Source: DASXTK01 sp050744325 (GTDB lineage: Bacteria; Actinomycetota; Acidimicrobiia; Acidimicrobiales; VFJN01). From it: DNA of 64,000 nucleotides. Positions 7,760 through 16,885 of the stretch are shown here, piece after piece. The notes beneath the pieces are model-generated. The model was not told the origin of the DNA. It was given only the letters and a program-made list of their open reading frames with translations, and did not search any database. Location of the stretch: assembly GCA_050744325.1 (NCBI GenBank), contig JBOGHK010000031.1:51537-115536 (forward strand). The letters are read 5' to 3'. Within the stretch, counting starts at the first letter, position 1. The number at the start of each line of letters is the position of its first letter. A program made the position numbers and the translations under genes.

Positions 7760-10700
7760 TCAGAAGGGCCTGCTCCCCGAGCTCGGCTGGGCAGCAGCGG
7801 CTCCACCGGTGCGTCGAACGACCGTCAGATCGGTCTGCACGATGGTGGTTCCCGGCACCCCCTCGGCGTTCATCGAGGTGATCACCGGGAAGGTCCCGCG
7901 CTGCTGGCCGCGCACGAACACGATGTACGAGGCCGTGTCGCCGGGCACGAAGTCGGTGCTCGTGACCCGCAGGTCGCCGGTCGGCAGAACAGCCTCCATG
8001 TCGCCTTCGCCCAGGACGTTCTCGGCTCCGACGAGGAAGTCCATCCCTGCGGGGTCGCTGGGCCGGTCGTCGGCCGGGTAGGCGTAGGTGACGTCTTCGG
8101 GGCCGTCGATGCCGATCCAGATCTGGGACGGCTCCACGTCCGTCGTGCCGAAGATCCTCAGCTGGGACTCGACGACGAGCCAGCTGTTCACGCCGTCGGT
8201 CAACACGTTGGCGAGGATGCCCGGGGCGTTCCGACCGTCGAGGTCGGTCCAGAACGGCGCGAGCACGTTGTTCGGCCGTGCCGGGTCGGCTCCGTCAGGC
8301 ACGTTGCAGCAGTTGACGTCCTCGGGTGAGGCCCCACCGACGACCGAGTAGCCGTTGGACGTGACGCCCAGGCGGCTCCAGGTCTGTCCGGCGTAGGTGA
8401 ACACCGGCGTGTTGAGGTTGACGAACTGCTCGTCACCGACCGCCGCCCGGATCGTGCCGGGGAATTGGTCGAGTGGGATGAACCCGGCGACCGAGCCTGG
8501 GTCGACCGCCGGGATGCCGGGCTCCTGGCCCTCGATGGTCACGTTGGTCAGCTCGGCGGTCCGGCTGCCGGTCCACTCCCCGCCGTCGGTGCCCGCGACC
8601 CGCAGCCCGCCACGGACCTCGGTGAACAGGTCGACGGTGGTATCGGCGAACGAGTTGTTGGCTGCCGCCACCGTGCAGGCCGACGTGCCGCGTTCCTGGA
8701 CACTGATCGGCGAGCAGCTCTGGCTGAGGTTGACGTCCCCCTGCACCGGCACGAATGCCACCGGCAGGTGCATCGACGATCCACGCTGGGCGTCGATGTC
8801 GATCGTGCCGAACTGTTGCCCGTTCGGGACCGGTGCCTCGATGGTCACGTTGAGCGTGACCGACTGACCGGCACCGAGCGTGAAGCGACTGGGCGACACC
8901 TCGATCGATCCGACCGCCGGCTGGTCGACCGACACTGTGAACCGCTGCCGGCGACCGCTGACGTTGAGGGCCGTGCGTGTCGTCGTGACGCGACCGGGCA
9001 TCACCGGAGCGTTGATCGACGGGATGTTGAGGTGAACCGTGTTGGCCGGGTCGGCACCGAGGGCGAAGAACCGGTCGGCGGTCTCGTCGAAGGTCAACGG
9101 CACCGAGCCGGCCTGGGTCAGGTCGACTCGACCGGCGCCCATGTCGAACGGGTCGGCCGGTGTGGTCAGGTCTTCCTTGAGCAGGTCGGTGATCGACGAC
9201 GTCATCAGCGCCGACCGGATCTGGCCCGGGCTCCATTCGGGATGCAGGGCCCTCAACAGGATCCCCGAGCCGGCGATGTGCGGCGACGACATCGAGGTGC
9301 CCGCGATGGCTTGGAAGAACTCACCTGGCGGGCCGTCGCCGACACCGGGGTCGCCGGGGAACGGCGTGTTTCCGGCCATGATCTGGACGCCGGGGGCGGT
9401 CACGTCGGGCTTGATGAACCCGCCGGCGGGCCCACGGGACGAGAACGCCGCCAAGACGTCGCCCTGCCCGTCGCGGGCCTGGCCGGCCGGGAACCCACCG
9501 GTGACGCCGGTGTGGCTCTGCATGAAGGCCAGGAAGTCCGTGCCGTCGGGCAGGTGGATGGTCGGCAGATGGTGGTTGTCGGTCTCGATGTCCGCAAGGG
9601 TCGGGTTGTAGAGGATCATCCCGGCAGCGCCGCCCTGCAGCACGTTGAACCCCTTCGTGACGCGCGCGAAGTCGCCGCCCCGCTCGCATGCGACGAGCTG
9701 ACCCGTGAACAGTCCGGCAGGTGCCGGCGTTCCGCACAGCGGGTCGTTGTAGCCGGGGGTGGTCCCGGCGAGCACGACCGGCAGTGCCGGGTCGATGCCG
9801 GCGGTGATCGTGGCACCGTCAGCGGTGAACGTGTCGCCGTTGCTGGCGGTCAGGGTCAGAGCGCTGGCGAACTCGCGGGTCTGGGTCGACGCCGCGACCG
9901 AGGTGGTCCACGGGCTCAGGTGGTTGGCGGTGCCCGCCCCTGGTCCTTCGTTGCCGGCGGAGGCCGAGACGAACACGCCTGCGGCGTACGCGTCGAGGAA
10001 CGCCAGCTCGACCACGTCGTTGAACGGCTGCTCGCCGCCCGAGATCGAGAAGTTGATCACGTCGACGCCGTCGAGGATGGCCTGGCCGACGGCCCGGGCG
10101 GAGTCGGAGTTGACACAGCCTTCGGGCCCGCAGACCTTGTACTCCATCACCCACGCCCCGGGCGCGATGCCGGCGATGGGCTCGCGGTCGATCCCCAGGA
10201 CCTCGACGTCCTCGACGATGTTGCCTGCCGAGGTCGACGAGGTATGGGTGCCGTGTCCGTCCCCATCGCGTGCCGTCCCGGCCAGCGGGTCGGGGTCGTT
10301 CGCGGGGTTCGAGTCGTAGGCGTCGGTGAAGTGGGCGCCACCGATCAGCTTGCTCTGGCACACGAAGACGTCCGCGGCCGGCGTCAGCGGGTTGTCGCCG
10401 TAGTTGCACTCGCGGGTGCCACCACCGGGGGGCGCGGGCGGTGCATCCAGGTTGCCGAGGTCCTCGAACGACGGATGCTCAGGCCAGATCCCGGTGTCGA
10501 GGTTGCCGTAGATCACGCCCTCACCGGCGTTCGCCGTAGTACCAAGGGCGTCGTAGATCGTGGGGGCACCGATGAACTCGCCGCTCGAGTCCGTCAGCGG
10601 CTGAGCGAGCTTGTTCTGCTGCACGGCCACGACGCCGTCGATGGCCAGCACATCCTCCACCCGGTTGGCGGGGACGGTCGCGCTGAGTCCGCCGTAGACG

Positions 10701-11155
10701 ACGTCGATGCGGGAGCCGACGTCCGCCTCGGGCACCTGTTGCGCGAGCTCGGCGACGAACGCGTCGGTCTGCTCGTCGATGTACGCCCCGTACTCCTGCT
10801 CGGCCGCGCTCTCACCGGTGAGCGGCTCGCCGGTCACCGACGGGCTGGTCGCGTCGAGGCCTTCGACGGTGCCCTGGTAGGTCGCCACCGAGTCGTAGTC
10901 GAGCTTGACCACGACCTGGACGGGGGCTGCATCCGAACGGCCCAGCAGTTCGGGGTCGGTCTGGGCGAGCATGCTGCTGGGCGCCTTGTCTGCGGAGCCC
11001 GGGGCCTCGGCCTCGAGCCCGCCGACCGCTTCGAAGTCGGAGGGTTCCGGTCCTGCCTGGGCGCCGCCCGGTGTTGCCGTCGTAAGAAGCCCGAGCAGTG
11101 CGACCACGGTCACGAGCCCGGCTCTTCCTCGCTTGAAGAACCGCCAACTGGTCAT
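7760..11155 (-). CDS. Secreted subtilisin-like (S8) serine protease with PA domain
   Basis: 1131 residues from the ATG at 11153-11155, chosen because AGGGGG lies just upstream; an in-frame start 39 nt earlier lacks this. A signal peptide (RRxFFKRGR, then VTVVALLGLLTTATPGGAQA) is followed by an inhibitor-I9-like propeptide. The catalytic triad is Asp in NLDTGIWPEHPS (about 220), His in DGHGTHTSS (about 301) and Ser in GTSMSSPH (about 620). The long gap between His and Ser holds a protease-associated (PA) domain, as in Vpr/lactocepin-like subtilases. The C-terminal 500 residues look like beta-sandwich domains. The protein should be exported, either released or wall-attached; no sortase signal is visible. 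Confidence 0.93.
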   Translation of the reverse strand: MTSWRFFKRGRAGLVTVVALLGLLTTATPGGAQAGPEPSDFEAVGGLEAEAPGSADKAPSSMLAQTDPELLGRSDAAPVQVVVKLDYDSVATYQGTVEGLDATSPSVTGEPLTGESAAEQEYGAYIDEQTDAFVAELAQQVPEADVGSRIDVVYGGLSATVPANRVEDVLAIDGVVAVQQNKLAQPLTDSSGEFIGAPTIYDALGTTANAGEGVIYGNLDTGIWPEHPSFEDLGNLDAPPAPPGGGTRECNYGDNPLTPAADVFVCQSKLIGGAHFTDAYDSNPANDPDPLAGTARDGDGHGTHTSSTSAGNIVEDVEVLGIDREPIAGIAPGAWVMEYKVCGPEGCVNSDSARAVGQAILDGVDVINFSISGGEQPFNDVVELAFLDAYAAGVFVSASAGNEGPGAGTANHLSPWTTSVAASTQTREFASALTLTASNGDTFTADGATITAGIDPALPVVLAGTTPGYNDPLCGTPAPAGLFTGQLVACERGGDFARVTKGFNVLQGGAAGMILYNPTLADIETDNHHLPTIHLPDGTDFLAFMQSHTGVTGGFPAGQARDGQGDVLAAFSSRGPAGGFIKPDVTAPGVQIMAGNTPFPGDPGVGDGPPGEFFQAIAGTSMSSPHIAGSGILLRALHPEWSPGQIRSALMTSSITDLLKEDLTTPADPFDMGAGRVDLTQAGSVPLTFDETADRFFALGADPANTVHLNIPSINAPVMPGRVTTTRTALNVSGRRQRFTVSVDQPAVGSIEVSPSRFTLGAGQSVTLNVTIEAPVPNGQQFGTIDIDAQRGSSMHLPVAFVPVQGDVNLSQSCSPISVQERGTSACTVAAANNSFADTTVDLFTEVRGGLRVAGTDGGEWTGSRTAELTNVTIEGQEPGIPAVDPGSVAGFIPLDQFPGTIRAAVGDEQFVNLNTPVFTYAGQTWSRLGVTSNGYSVVGGASPEDVNCCNVPDGADPARPNNVLAPFWTDLDGRNAPGILANVLTDGVNSWLVVESQLRIFGTTDVEPSQIWIGIDGPEDVTYAYPADDRPSDPAGMDFLVGAENVLGEGDMEAVLPTGDLRVTSTDFVPGDTASYIVFVRGQQRGTFPVITSMNAEGVPGTTIVQTDLTVVRRTGGAAAAQPSSGSRPF

Positions 11156-11243
11156 GGACCCCCCTTGGGTCTTGTCACTTCCTGTGAGCACCACGAAGCG
11201 CCCACCGACCGTCCCCGACCGGTGGACACCCCGAGGTCCCCCC

Positions 11244-13247
11244 CTACGTATCGAGCTTCGTTAGCCGGGTCGCCCAGTTGCCGAGCGAGGTCCGGGTTCC
11301 ATCGCAGCTGCCGATGGCTCCGGTCAGGTACTCCTGCAATGTGCATGTCTGGGCGATGTACTCCGAGGCGATCCAGATGTCGTCGCCATCGGTGACCGCG
11401 GCGCCGTAGTCACCCCACCGGGTGCGCGGCGGGTCGCCGACGAACGCCTTGTAGCTGGTGAAGCCGTCGTCGACGCCGACACCTGGCGCGGCGATCCGGA
11501 TTCGCCCGACCCTTCCCCGGTCGTCGATCCGGGCATAGCCCGCGGTCGGGTAGAAGGTCTCGCCCATGACGGTGAACGCGATGACTCCCTCACCTTCAGG
11601 GGTCATGGCGATCGCGGGCATCGACAGGTCGTTGTCGGCGAGCGCGATGTAGCCCTGCCTCTCCACCTCGGCTTGGATCCGACCACGGTGATCGAGCCGT
11701 GGGTCGACGCGGAACCACGCGATGCCTGCCTTCACCTCGCCGTCGACTCGTACGGCGGTGCCCGACGATCCCCACAGCTGACCGTTGACGAACCACGTCT
11801 GCTGCATCCGGCTGTCGAGAGAGTCGGGCGTCGAGATCACCTCGTCGTGGGCCGGTTCGTCCGCGGGAAGGAAGAACAGGTTCCAGCACCCGGTGCCCAG
11901 CGGCGGCAACGGGATCGTGGTGTCGTTCACGCACTGACCCAAGGGGAAGTCCCCGGCCGGCTGCGTGGACAGCGGCGGGAACACGTAGGTCTGGCTGTCG
12001 ACCAGCCGGTTCGTCATCCGCAGGTCCGGCGTCGCCGAGTTCAGCGACCGCGTGTTCGACAGTGCCCAGACACCGATCTTTCGGGCGCTGCGTGTCGGGT
12101 TGCCGGTCTCGGACCCGTCGCCGGCGATGGTCGACAGGAAGTACTCGGTGCCACCGCGTTCGTTCGAGTACTCGCGCGGCGGCGAGATCGCCGGCCAGAC
12201 GGTGAAGCCCGGGGTGCCGGCGACGCTGAGGTTCTCGACCAGTGTCATGCGGATCGTGCCGTGGGCCGCCAGTTCCTGCTTCGAGAAGGCGAAGACGTTG
12301 GCCGTGCTGTAGTTCGGGCCGAACAGGTCGTACTCGTTCGTCGCGATGTAGACGCCGTTCCGATCCGCGCCGATGTGCGGGTAGTCCTGGAAGCACGGGC
12401 CAGGCGTCGTTCCGTCGGTGGTGCATCCGTGGTTCGGTGTGCCGTCGGCACCGTCGTTCTGTGCCGGGATCTTGTAGACGGTCCACGCACCGGTCGGGTC
12501 GTCGGTGTTCGACACCGCGACGTCGATGGTGTTCTTGCCGGTGAAGGCACCGTCCGGCAGGGCGTGCAGCGTGGTCACCGCGACCACGAACCGCCCGAAG
12601 TCGGGGTCGTAGAGGCACACCGGGTCGATGACGTTGGGTCCGATGACCGGCGGGTTCACGGCCCGATCGATGGCTGCCGGATACTGGAGGAACGTGTTGA
12701 GGTCCTGAACGCCAGTGAGCGGTGCGCCGCTGGTGTCGCGGACCCGCAGCACGCTGTTGGTCGTCTCGACGACGAAGCCGTTGCCGACGCAGAGCCCCTG
12801 GTCGGGTGGTTCGAGCGAGAACTGGTTGCCGCTGTTGGCCAGCCGCTGGTCGCGGTGGTTGAGCCCGTCGACGCTCAGCTCGGCGTCGCTGCCGGCCACA
12901 TCGCTCGACCGGACCCGCGGCGGGGGAAGTGGCGCCCGGGGGAACGGGTCGTCGTTCCTCGGGCGGTGACGGTTGAACTCACCGGCGTTGCCCGGCGACT
13001 CCACGGCAACCATCGTCGATGCGGGGCCATCCTGGTCCTGGCGCCGGTTGCGAATCTCCGGCTGCTGCAACCCGTCGGCACCGAACGGCAACTCCCGGAT
13101 GCTCGTGGTGCCCGCGGCCGGGATCGCTCTGGTGTTCCCTGCCGTCTGTGCCCCCGCCGGGGCAACGGTCGACACCCCCGGCACGGTGAACAGACCCCCA
13201 GTGATCAGCAGGGTGACGATCCCAGCAACAGTCCGCCGCCTCTTCAT
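11244..13247 (-). CDS. Secreted protein of unknown function
   Basis: 667 residues. The N-terminus MKRRR followed by VAGIVTLLITGGLFTVPG and APAGAQ is a classic signal peptide. The mature part has many Asp/Gly-rich short strands (DPDFGRFVVAVTT, IGADRNGVYIATNEYDLFGPN, NDLSMPAIAMTPEGEG), which suggests a beta-propeller-like fold seen in secreted sialidase or glycosidase-like proteins; no catalytic motif is recognised. It lies directly upstream of the subtilase on the same strand with 88 bp between them, so the two may be co-expressed. The ATG has AAGGGGGG upstream. Confidence 0.75.
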   Translation of the reverse strand: MKRRRTVAGIVTLLITGGLFTVPGVSTVAPAGAQTAGNTRAIPAAGTTSIRELPFGADGLQQPEIRNRRQDQDGPASTMVAVESPGNAGEFNRHRPRNDDPFPRAPLPPPRVRSSDVAGSDAELSVDGLNHRDQRLANSGNQFSLEPPDQGLCVGNGFVVETTNSVLRVRDTSGAPLTGVQDLNTFLQYPAAIDRAVNPPVIGPNVIDPVCLYDPDFGRFVVAVTTLHALPDGAFTGKNTIDVAVSNTDDPTGAWTVYKIPAQNDGADGTPNHGCTTDGTTPGPCFQDYPHIGADRNGVYIATNEYDLFGPNYSTANVFAFSKQELAAHGTIRMTLVENLSVAGTPGFTVWPAISPPREYSNERGGTEYFLSTIAGDGSETGNPTRSARKIGVWALSNTRSLNSATPDLRMTNRLVDSQTYVFPPLSTQPAGDFPLGQCVNDTTIPLPPLGTGCWNLFFLPADEPAHDEVISTPDSLDSRMQQTWFVNGQLWGSSGTAVRVDGEVKAGIAWFRVDPRLDHRGRIQAEVERQGYIALADNDLSMPAIAMTPEGEGVIAFTVMGETFYPTAGYARIDDRGRVGRIRIAAPGVGVDDGFTSYKAFVGDPPRTRWGDYGAAVTDGDDIWIASEYIAQTCTLQEYLTGAIGSCDGTRTSLGNWATRLTKLDT

Positions 13248-13596
13248 GATGACCCCCCTTTGGTGTGCCTTCTAGCTGGCACACGACACCAGATTCAACG
13301 CCCTCGCCTTAGGCTCTGCAAGCGGTGAGCCTCCGGGCTGGGCAGATCGACTGCCCGTAGACGCGAACCGGCCCCGTTTTGCCTCTCATACTCCGCAAGT
13401 CGCCGGCAGGTTTTTCAGTAGCCCGATTGCTGACCAGGTCGGCTCCGGGCGGCTGGGGAGTCGTGTGGGACGTCCCCGAGGTGCGCCCTGAGGCGTCGCT
13501 GGGCCGTGGGAGAAGCGCGCGCTCGGTGCGGGGAGCCGGCGGGGGAGCACGCCTGGCCACTGTCACACCGTCCGAGGTCGACGACGGGGGTGAACC
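13248..13596. other. Divergent intergenic region
   Basis: 349 bp between the secreted-protein gene on minus and the sigma-like gene on plus. It should hold both promoters. A short AT-richer stretch (GGTTTTTCAGTAG near 13410) is the only departure from the GC-rich background. No gene, riboswitch or clear repeat is seen. Confidence 0.5.
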
Positions 13597-14298
13597 ATGG
13601 CAACGCTCTTCGAGGCGCTGGACCAGGAGTGGTCACGACTGCGCTGCGACCGCGAGGCCGCACACGACCTGGCGGAGGTCTGCGAGCTGGCGGGCGGGGT
13701 GACATCGCTCGGCGAGGTCGAGTCGTTCGTGCGGCATGCGGATCCCGAGGCCGCCGACCAGGTCCTGCTCGCCCTGGTTCGCGGCGCGGTGGAGGGCCGT
13801 TCACTCGCGGCCCGGGTCCTGCTCCAGCTCCTGTTGCCGGGCACCCGCAGCCTGGCCCGACGGTGGTGGGCGCTCGGCGATCCCGACGAGCGGGCTGCGG
13901 CGGCGGTCATGGCCGTGTTCCACCGCATCCGGTCGTATCCGTTGGCGCGCCGCCCAGCCCGGGTCGCGGCGAACATCCTGATGGACGCGGCGCACGAGCT
14001 GCGACGCGCGGTTCCCCGCGTCGCCCTTTCGCTGAGCGCCGATCCGGTGGCTGCCGAGACGGGCGGACATGCGGCCGAGGACCGGTCGCTTCATCCCGCG
14101 GTCGAGCTGGCGCAGGTGCTGGTCGATGCCGTGCACGAGCGGATCATCGATGCCGACGACGCCGGCCTGATCGCCCGGTCGCGCATCGGCGGTGACCGGG
14201 TGGCGGACATCGCGGCGCACCGGGGCTCACGGCCCCGCACCCTGTGGGACCGGCGACAGCGCGCCGAGCACGCCCTCGTGGCGGCCCACGCCAGCTGA
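13597..14298 (+). CDS. Sigma-70-like regulatory protein (tentative)
   Basis: 233 residues with ATG at 13597 behind GGGGGTGAACC. The middle (about 90-145, RRWWALGDPDERAAAAVMAV to ANILMDAAHELRRA) resembles sigma region 2 as found in divergent ECF-like proteins. The tail (about 165-230) has a region-4-like helix-turn-helix (GDRVADIAAHRGSRPRTLWD, then RRQRAEHAL). No anti-sigma gene is adjacent. Similar proteins of unknown role occur in actinobacteria; the assignment rests only on residue pattern. Confidence 0.45.
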   Translation: MATLFEALDQEWSRLRCDREAAHDLAEVCELAGGVTSLGEVESFVRHADPEAADQVLLALVRGAVEGRSLAARVLLQLLLPGTRSLARRWWALGDPDERAAAAVMAVFHRIRSYPLARRPARVAANILMDAAHELRRAVPRVALSLSADPVAAETGGHAAEDRSLHPAVELAQVLVDAVHERIIDADDAGLIARSRIGGDRVADIAAHRGSRPRTLWDRRQRAEHALVAAHAS

Positions 14299-14331
14299 CC
14301 CGGGTGCGGTTCCTGCCGCCGGTTTGCGCTC

Positions 14332-14380
14332 GTTCTGTGCACCCGAGCTCCGGCGCTTCGTGCCAGATCCAGTGCACGAC
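14332..14380. repeat. Palindromic repeat element, decayed copy
   Basis: Begins GTTCTGTGCACCCGA and ends ATCCAGTGCACGAC, matching both ends of the 50-bp element at 24173-24222 (GTTCTGTGCACTCGA and ATCCAGTGCACAGAAC on its reverse strand). The middle has diverged and the right terminus is altered. It lies between the sigma-like gene and aroB, which are convergent. Confidence 0.5.
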
Positions 14381-14390
14381 GGAGTGGTGC

Positions 14391-15491
14391 TCAGTCGGTC
14401 AGCGAGGCCAGGACCTCGTCGACGACGGCAGGATCGGGTTGGTCGACGACGACGGCGTCGCCTGGGCGAGGGCAGAGGACGAAGCGGACCCCGTGGTGGG
14501 CCTTCTTGTCGCGGCGCAACAGCTTCCAGACACTGCGTGGGTCCAGCTCGACACCGCCGGTCGGCAGGCCGAGCCCGTCGAGCACGCGTACGGTGCGCGC
14601 CGCGAGGCCCGGCTCGGACACGCCCAACCGCTCGCCGAGCCGGGCGGCGAACACCATGCCGAGAGCCACGGCCTCGCCGTGGAGGGACGTGCTGTAGGAC
14701 CCCAATGCCTCGATGGCATGGCCGACGGTGTGGCCGTAGTTGAGGATCGTCCGTTGGCCGGTCTCGCGCTCGTCGGTCGCGACCACCCCGGCCTTGACCC
14801 CGATGCTGCGGCGTACCAGGTCGAACAGCAGCTCGGGCTTGCCTGCGACCGCAGCCCCGGGGTCGTCTTCGAGGATGGTCAGGATCTCGGGGGCCGCGAC
14901 GAAGCCGTACTTCGCCACCTCGGCCAGCCCCGCCCGGCGCTGGCGTTCCGGCAACGTCGCCAGCGTCGCGGTGTCGGCGACGACCGCCAGGGGCTGATGG
15001 AAGGCACCGAGGAGGTTCTTACCCTCCGGCAGGTCGACCGCGGTCTTGCCGCCGATCGCCGCGTCGACCTGCCCCAGCAGGGTGGTGGGCACCTGGACGA
15101 CCGGGACACCTCGGTTCCAGATCGCCGCCGCGAAGCCCGCCAGGTCGCCGATCACACCGCCACCGACGGCGACCACCAGGTCGTTCCGACCCAACGGGAT
15201 GCGGGCGAACGCGCGGCAGCACCGGTCGAGCGTGGCGACGGTCTTGTGGGCCTCACCATCCGGCAGCTCGACGAGTCTCACCTCGAGGCCCACTCGCTCG
15301 AGGCCCTCGGCGACCACCGGGGCGTAGCGATGGGCCGGTACGCCCGAGCTGACCACCGCCACCCGTTCGGCACCTCGGGGCAGACGGCCCCCGAGCAGCT
15401 CGTCGATGGCCGCGAGCAGGTCGGGACCGACGATCACCGGGTAGCCCACCCCCGGGATCGCGACGTCGATGGTCACTACAGCCGAGGTCAC
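14391..15491 (-). CDS. aroB: 3-dehydroquinate synthase
   Basis: 366 residues, the family's usual length. It converts DAHP to 3-dehydroquinate, the second step of the shikimate pathway, in the cytoplasm. Visible marks: the NAD-binding glycine stretch VGGGVIGDLAGFAAA (about 108-122), PTTLLGQVDAAIGGKTAVD (135-153), metal-ligand Glu in AEVAKYGF and the His ligands in NYGHTVGHAIE and SLHGEAVALGM. The start MTSAVVTIDV follows a short gap to the divergent VOC operon. No other shikimate gene is adjacent, so it is a lone housekeeping gene between accessory blocks. Confidence 0.95.
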   Translation of the reverse strand: MTSAVVTIDVAIPGVGYPVIVGPDLLAAIDELLGGRLPRGAERVAVVSSGVPAHRYAPVVAEGLERVGLEVRLVELPDGEAHKTVATLDRCCRAFARIPLGRNDLVVAVGGGVIGDLAGFAAAIWNRGVPVVQVPTTLLGQVDAAIGGKTAVDLPEGKNLLGAFHQPLAVVADTATLATLPERQRRAGLAEVAKYGFVAAPEILTILEDDPGAAVAGKPELLFDLVRRSIGVKAGVVATDERETGQRTILNYGHTVGHAIEALGSYSTSLHGEAVALGMVFAARLGERLGVSEPGLAARTVRVLDGLGLPTGGVELDPRSVWKLLRRDKKAHHGVRFVLCPRPGDAVVVDQPDPAVVDEVLASLTD

Positions 15492-15623
15492 CCGGTCACG
15501 CTAACCGCCTGTCCTACCGGCGCCCGCGCGAACGCTCTGCCCGCGCTCGGCCTCGCTTCTCGCCGTGAGCGCGGGCACAACACCGGCCGGACCCTCGTTG
15601 CGCCTTCAGCCGGCGAACGCCTA

Positions 15624-15642
15624 TGGTCTGACCATCAGTCCA
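15624..15642. promoter_or_regulatory. Operator O1 of the GntR regulon
   Basis: TGGTCTGACCATCAGTCCA; its reverse strand is identical to operator O3 (31769-31787) and differs by one base from the perfect palindrome O4 (34368-34386). It ends 41 nt before the start of the VOC-GntR-cupin-hyuAB-ligase-Rieske-RraA operon, a position suited to autoregulation by the FadR-type protein encoded in it. Confidence 0.75.
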
Positions 15643-15683
15643 AAGCGAGGTGCTCGGACCCGGACAGACGAAGGAGTTGTGGC

Positions 15684-16166
15684 GTGCGCATAACGGGCAT
15701 GAACCACGCGGTGCTCTACGTGCGGGACGCGCGCCGCCACGCCGTCTGGTACCAGCGGGTCCTCGGCTTCCAGCCGGTCGTGATCGACGAGGGCGGGCGG
15801 TTCGCGTTCCTGCGGGCGCCGTTGTCCGAGAACCACCACGACATCGCCTTCTTCACCGTCGGGGCCGCGGCTGCGGGCCCGGTTCGCGGCGGCGTGGGTC
15901 TCTACCACCTGGCCTGGGAGGTCCCCACGCTGGCCGACCTCGAGGACGCCCGCCGCCAGCTGGACGCCGAGGGTGCCCTGGTCGGCGCGAGCGACCACGG
16001 GGTCAACAAGAGCCTGTACTGCAAGGATCCCGACGGCCTGGAGTTCGAGGTCATGTGGCTGGTGCCCCCCGACCGCTGGGGCGACGACGAGCACGAGGCG
16101 ATCATCCGACCGCTCGACATCGCAGCCGACCGGCAGCGCTATGCGGATCTCGAGGAGGCTCGGTGA
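15684..16166 (+). CDS. VOC-family (glyoxalase/extradiol dioxygenase-like) metalloprotein
   Basis: 160 residues from a GTG at 15684, chosen for the AAGGAG at 15671-15676 with 7-nt spacing. The single-domain vicinal-oxygen-chelate pattern is clear: His in MNHAVLYV near the start, LYHLAWEV in the middle and LEFEVMW with the Glu ligand near 120. VOC enzymes of this kind are extradiol dioxygenases, isomerases or lyases. It is the first gene of the O1-controlled operon and overlaps the regulator by GTGA, so it should act on the same substrate class. The reaction is not predictable. Confidence 0.85.
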   Translation: MRITGMNHAVLYVRDARRHAVWYQRVLGFQPVVIDEGGRFAFLRAPLSENHHDIAFFTVGAAAAGPVRGGVGLYHLAWEVPTLADLEDARRQLDAEGALVGASDHGVNKSLYCKDPDGLEFEVMWLVPPDRWGDDEHEAIIRPLDIAADRQRYADLEEAR

Positions 16167-16873
16167 GCCGACCCACCTTCGCGCCGGTCGAGCGGCGTAC
16201 CGTGGCGGACGAGGTGCGCGAACGCCTGCTGAGCAGCATCACCTCCGGCCAGTTCCAGCCCGGTGACGCGCTACCTAGTGAGCGGGCCCTGTGCGACGAG
16301 TTCGGCGTGGCCCGCACCTCGCTGCGCGAGGCCATCCAAGGGCTCGCCACCCTCGGCCTGCTCGAACGGCGGGGCAACCGCACCCATGTGGTCGAGCGGC
16401 TCCCCGAGGTGCGGGTCGAGGGCGACATCCGCAAGGAGCGGGTGCGCCAGCTGTTCGAGACCCGGCGGCTGATCGAGGTTCCGATCGGCGAGATGGCGGC
16501 GGAGCGGGCCAACGTGGCCCAGCGCGCCGAGATCGGCCGGTTGGCGGCGGGGTTCAGCGAGTCGCTGACGATCGAGGAGTTCCGTCCGCTCGACCGATCC
16601 TTCCACGCGGCGATAGCGGCGCACTGCGGGAATCCACTGCTCGCTGAGCTCTACGGCAAGGTGCTCGATGCCCTGTTCGAGTCGCCCAGCTTCGAGTCGT
16701 TGCTGAGCGACGTCCGCAATCGCACGGAGGTCCGTCGGATCATCGGCGAGTCCTCGCGTGCCCACGCAGCGATCGCGAGCGCGATCGCGGTCGGTGACCC
16801 CGACGAGGCCGGCGCCGCGGTTCGTACCCACCTCGACGAGGTCGAGGCTCGCATGATCGCCCGCCTGCAGTAG
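16163..16873 (+). CDS. GntR-family regulator, FadR/FCD subfamily
   Basis: 236 residues; the GTG at 16163 overlaps the VOC stop (GTGA). Residues 10-75 form the GntR winged helix (ADEVRERLLSSI, GDALPSERALCDEFGVARTSLREAI, LERRGNRTHVV). Residues 85-236 are an all-helical FCD ligand domain with DRSFHAAIAAH and the late histidine in RAHAAIASAI, the kind that binds a small carboxylate via a metal. It is the only GntR regulator in the catabolic region, and four matching 19-bp palindromes lie before that region's transcription units, so it is the likely factor for all of them. Confidence 0.9.
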   Translation: MSRPTFAPVERRTVADEVRERLLSSITSGQFQPGDALPSERALCDEFGVARTSLREAIQGLATLGLLERRGNRTHVVERLPEVRVEGDIRKERVRQLFETRRLIEVPIGEMAAERANVAQRAEIGRLAAGFSESLTIEEFRPLDRSFHAAIAAHCGNPLLAELYGKVLDALFESPSFESLLSDVRNRTEVRRIIGESSRAHAAIASAIAVGDPDEAGAAVRTHLDEVEARMIARLQ

Positions 16874-16885
16874 GCCGGGGGAGAC

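Noticed and set aside
8465..11395. 976-codon plus-strand open frame opposite the subtilase
   Set aside because: Composition is Arg/His/Gly-rich with no motif, while the minus strand encodes a complete catalytic triad.
12441..12480. GTTCTGTG in the secreted 667-residue gene as a fourth palindromic element
   Set aside because: No matching CACAGAAC end follows; the coding sequence reads normally.
13248..13596. Riboswitch upstream of the secreted protein
   Set aside because: No conserved riboswitch core could be recognised by eye; only ordinary intergenic sequence is seen.
15624..15642. O1-O4 as chance palindromes
   Set aside because: Four near-identical 19-mers each just ahead of a transcription unit in 19 kb are far beyond chance, so they were kept as operators.
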